From Sphingobacterium composti (GTDB lineage: Bacteria; Bacteroidota; Bacteroidia; Sphingobacteriales; Sphingobacteriaceae), in contig NZ_WUQZ01000020.1 in assembly GCF_009829075.1 (NCBI RefSeq), positions 1 to 64,000 on the forward strand: DNA of 64,000 bases, read 5' to 3'. The notes beneath the pieces are model-generated. The model worked only from the letters and a program-made list of their open reading frames with translations, searched no databases and was not told where the DNA came from. Of the stretch, positions 62,705 to 64,000 are shown in pieces (the stretch's first letter is position 1; every line of letters starts with the position of its first letter). The translations under genes were made by a program, and so were the position numbers.

Positions 62705-63109
62705 ATGAAAAAAAGTTCAATCATTCTGATTGCAATCATAGCAATAGCGATAGCTATGATTTTGGTTATTTACACAGATTCTAGCACGTATTCAACCTTT
62801 GCGGAAGCAAAAGAAAAAAACACAGAATTATACGTGGTCGGTGTATTGAATAAAGAAAAAGATTTGTTCTATGATCCAGTTCAAGATGCAAACCACTTCT
62901 CTTTTTACATGTATGACAATGACAGTACAGAATGCAAAGTGGTATTTAATGGTTCAAAACCTCAAGATATTGAACGATCAGAACAAATTGTCTTGACTGG
63001 AAAAATGGAAGGTGATACTTTTCACGCTACCAAAATTTTGATGAAATGTCCATCAAAATACAACAAGGACGAAATGGAATTCAAAGAAGCAACTAGCGCT
63101 TCCTTATAA
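62705..63109 (+). CDS. ccmE: Cytochrome c maturation protein CcmE
   Basis: 134 residues. Heme chaperone with an N-terminal membrane anchor (about residues 5-24) and a periplasmic OB fold that passes heme to CcmF. The usual covalent heme ligand histidine in HxxxY is replaced by cysteine: the motif reads CPSKY at 115-119. Cys-type CcmE (CxxxY) is known in some other bacteria. Located 25 bases before ccmF on the same strand. Confidence 0.9.
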   Translation: MKKSSIILIAIIAIAIAMILVIYTDSSTYSTFAEAKEKNTELYVVGVLNKEKDLFYDPVQDANHFSFYMYDNDSTECKVVFNGSKPQDIERSEQIVLTGKMEGDTFHATKILMKCPSKYNKDEMEFKEATSASL

Positions 63110-63134
63110 TCATATTTTCAGTAATTAATTTTCA

Positions 63135-64000
63135 ATGGATATCAACTACGTAGGTGAACAGCTGTTACCTGGTAAGATAGGTCAGTTCTTTGTGATTCTA
63201 TCATTTGGAGCGGCATTATTTTCCTTAATAAGTTACTTTTTTGCGACTAACAACCCTGATGAGAAATCATGGAAAAAAATGGGTCGTATTGGATTTATAC
63301 TAAATGCTATTTCGGTAGTAACAATAGGCTCACTATTGTTCTACATGATATACAACCACATGTTCGAGTATTATTATGTGTGGTCACACTCAGACACTTC
63401 ACTTCCTACACATTACATTATATCTTCCTTTTGGGAAGGTCAAGAAGGTAGTTTTTGGTTGTGGATGTTTTGGCAAATGGTCATAGGTATTGTCTTATTA
63501 TTCCGTGCCAAAACGTGGGAAGCTCCAGTCATGACCTTCGTTATGCTTTGCCAAACTTTCTTGGCAAGTATGCTTATTGGCATTGAGATCTTCGGTAGCA
63601 GAATTGGTAGCTCACCATTTATTTTATTACGTGATGCAATGGATGCCCCAATATTCAAAGACCCGAATTATCTATCTATGATTGATGGTAAAGGCCTTAA
63701 CGCATTACTGCAAAATTATTGGATGGTTATTCACCCACCTACTTTGTTCTTAGGTTTCGCGTCTATGATTGTCCCTTTTGCGTATGCAGCGGCAGGGCTT
63801 TGGACTCGTCGTTACAAAGAATGGACTAACCCTGGATTGCCATGGGCATTATTTGCTGTTATGATTTTAGGAGCAGGTATTATAATGGGCTCTTTTTGGG
63901 CTTATGAAGCGTTAAATTTTGGTGGATTTTGGGCTTGGGATCCTGTAGAGAATGTATCCATCATACCTTGGTTTACATTAATAGCTGCGGTACACGTTAT
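63135..64000 (+). CDS. ccmF: Cytochrome c heme lyase CcmF, N-terminal part
   Basis: First 288 codons; the rest lies beyond the window. Multi-pass membrane protein with FWEGQEGSFWLWMFWQM near residue 96, MVIHPPTLFLGFAS near 200 (with a heme-coordinating His) and the WWD motif FGGFWAWDPVENVS near 263. With CcmE it attaches heme to apocytochromes c at the outer face of the inner membrane. ATG 63135 opens the frame; none earlier fits. It is transcribed with ccmE. Confidence 0.93.
   Translation, partial: MDINYVGEQLLPGKIGQFFVILSFGAALFSLISYFFATNNPDEKSWKKMGRIGFILNAISVVTIGSLLFYMIYNHMFEYYYVWSHSDTSLPTHYIISSFWEGQEGSFWLWMFWQMVIGIVLLFRAKTWEAPVMTFVMLCQTFLASMLIGIEIFGSRIGSSPFILLRDAMDAPIFKDPNYLSMIDGKGLNALLQNYWMVIHPPTLFLGFASMIVPFAYAAAGLWTRRYKEWTNPGLPWALFAVMILGAGIIMGSFWAYEALNFGGFWAWDPVENVSIIPWFTLIAAVHV

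Noticed and set aside
1..64000. CRISPR array, prophage, insertion sequence or rRNA operon
   Set aside because: No repeat-spacer pattern, transposase, integrase, phage structural gene or rRNA sequence was found; the only mobile element is the group II intron.

Overview
The window looks like chromosomal DNA of a Bacteroidota species, most likely a member of the Sphingobacteriaceae (Sphingobacterium/Pedobacter group). The reasons are an AT-rich base composition, a SusC/SusD/SusE set, many TonB-plug outer-membrane proteins, GLPGLI and DUF4254 proteins, lipoproteins with Bacteroidota-type lipoboxes, start sites that mostly lack Shine-Dalgarno sequences, and several matches to the Bacteroidota -7 promoter element TAnnTTTG. 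The genus is an inference from gene content, not from a search.

Layout. 1-782 (minus): the 5' half of a group II intron of class C with the beginning of its reverse transcriptase, inserted beside a perfect 13-bp hairpin. 904-5875: a metallophosphoesterase lipoprotein coupled to a small outer-membrane protein, then, facing them, a GLPGLI protein and a large TonB-receptor-like barrel. 6061-13732: histidine degradation operon hutH-hutI-hutU-hutG followed by a pirin gene, with a divergent LysR regulator. 13805-19714: a 1969-residue alpha-2-macroglobulin-type protein that carries a TonB plug-like domain. 19870-22890: RdgB, an unknown protein, a deoxyhypusine-synthase-like enzyme, an unknown protein and a 37-residue membrane peptide. 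22956-31066: a starch/malto-oligosaccharide-type locus (susC, susD, susE, an MFS sugar transporter and a LacI regulator) with a perfect LacI-type operator in the divergent promoter region and no glycoside hydrolase nearby. 31206-38907: a small lipoprotein, a dipeptide epimerase and glutamate synthase (gltB, gltD). 39159-48872: a FUSC-type membrane protein and then nuoH-I-J-K-L-M-N, the membrane half of complex I, behind its own promoter. 48909-56586: a glycan assembly cluster (DUF4254, GT9, GT4, GT90, two GT2, a GT11 fucosyltransferase, a DUF6492 protein). 56680-63109: tRNA-Ser(GGA), SixA, a DUF255 thioredoxin-domain protein, a SlyD-type isomerase, a lipoprotein, MnmD, a DAACS symporter and CcmE. 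63135-64000: the start of CcmF, cut by the window edge.

How the genes work together. The hut genes convert histidine to glutamate, formamide and ammonia, and glutamate synthase elsewhere in the window handles ammonia assimilation. SusCDE would bind and import oligosaccharides across the outer membrane and the MFS protein would take the product across the inner membrane, under LacI control. Nuo H-N need peripheral subunits encoded outside the window. CcmE/CcmF mature c-type cytochromes, possibly under iron control.

The most unusual items are the alpha-2-macroglobulin/TonB-plug fusion, the class C intron beside a hairpin with a possible frameshift at the start of its reverse transcriptase, the CxxxY form of CcmE with a Fur-like site upstream, a bacterial deoxyhypusine-synthase homologue, an internal duplication in NuoL, and three convergent gene pairs whose terminator hairpin is built from one or both coding ends. 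No CRISPR array, rRNA or insertion sequence was seen.
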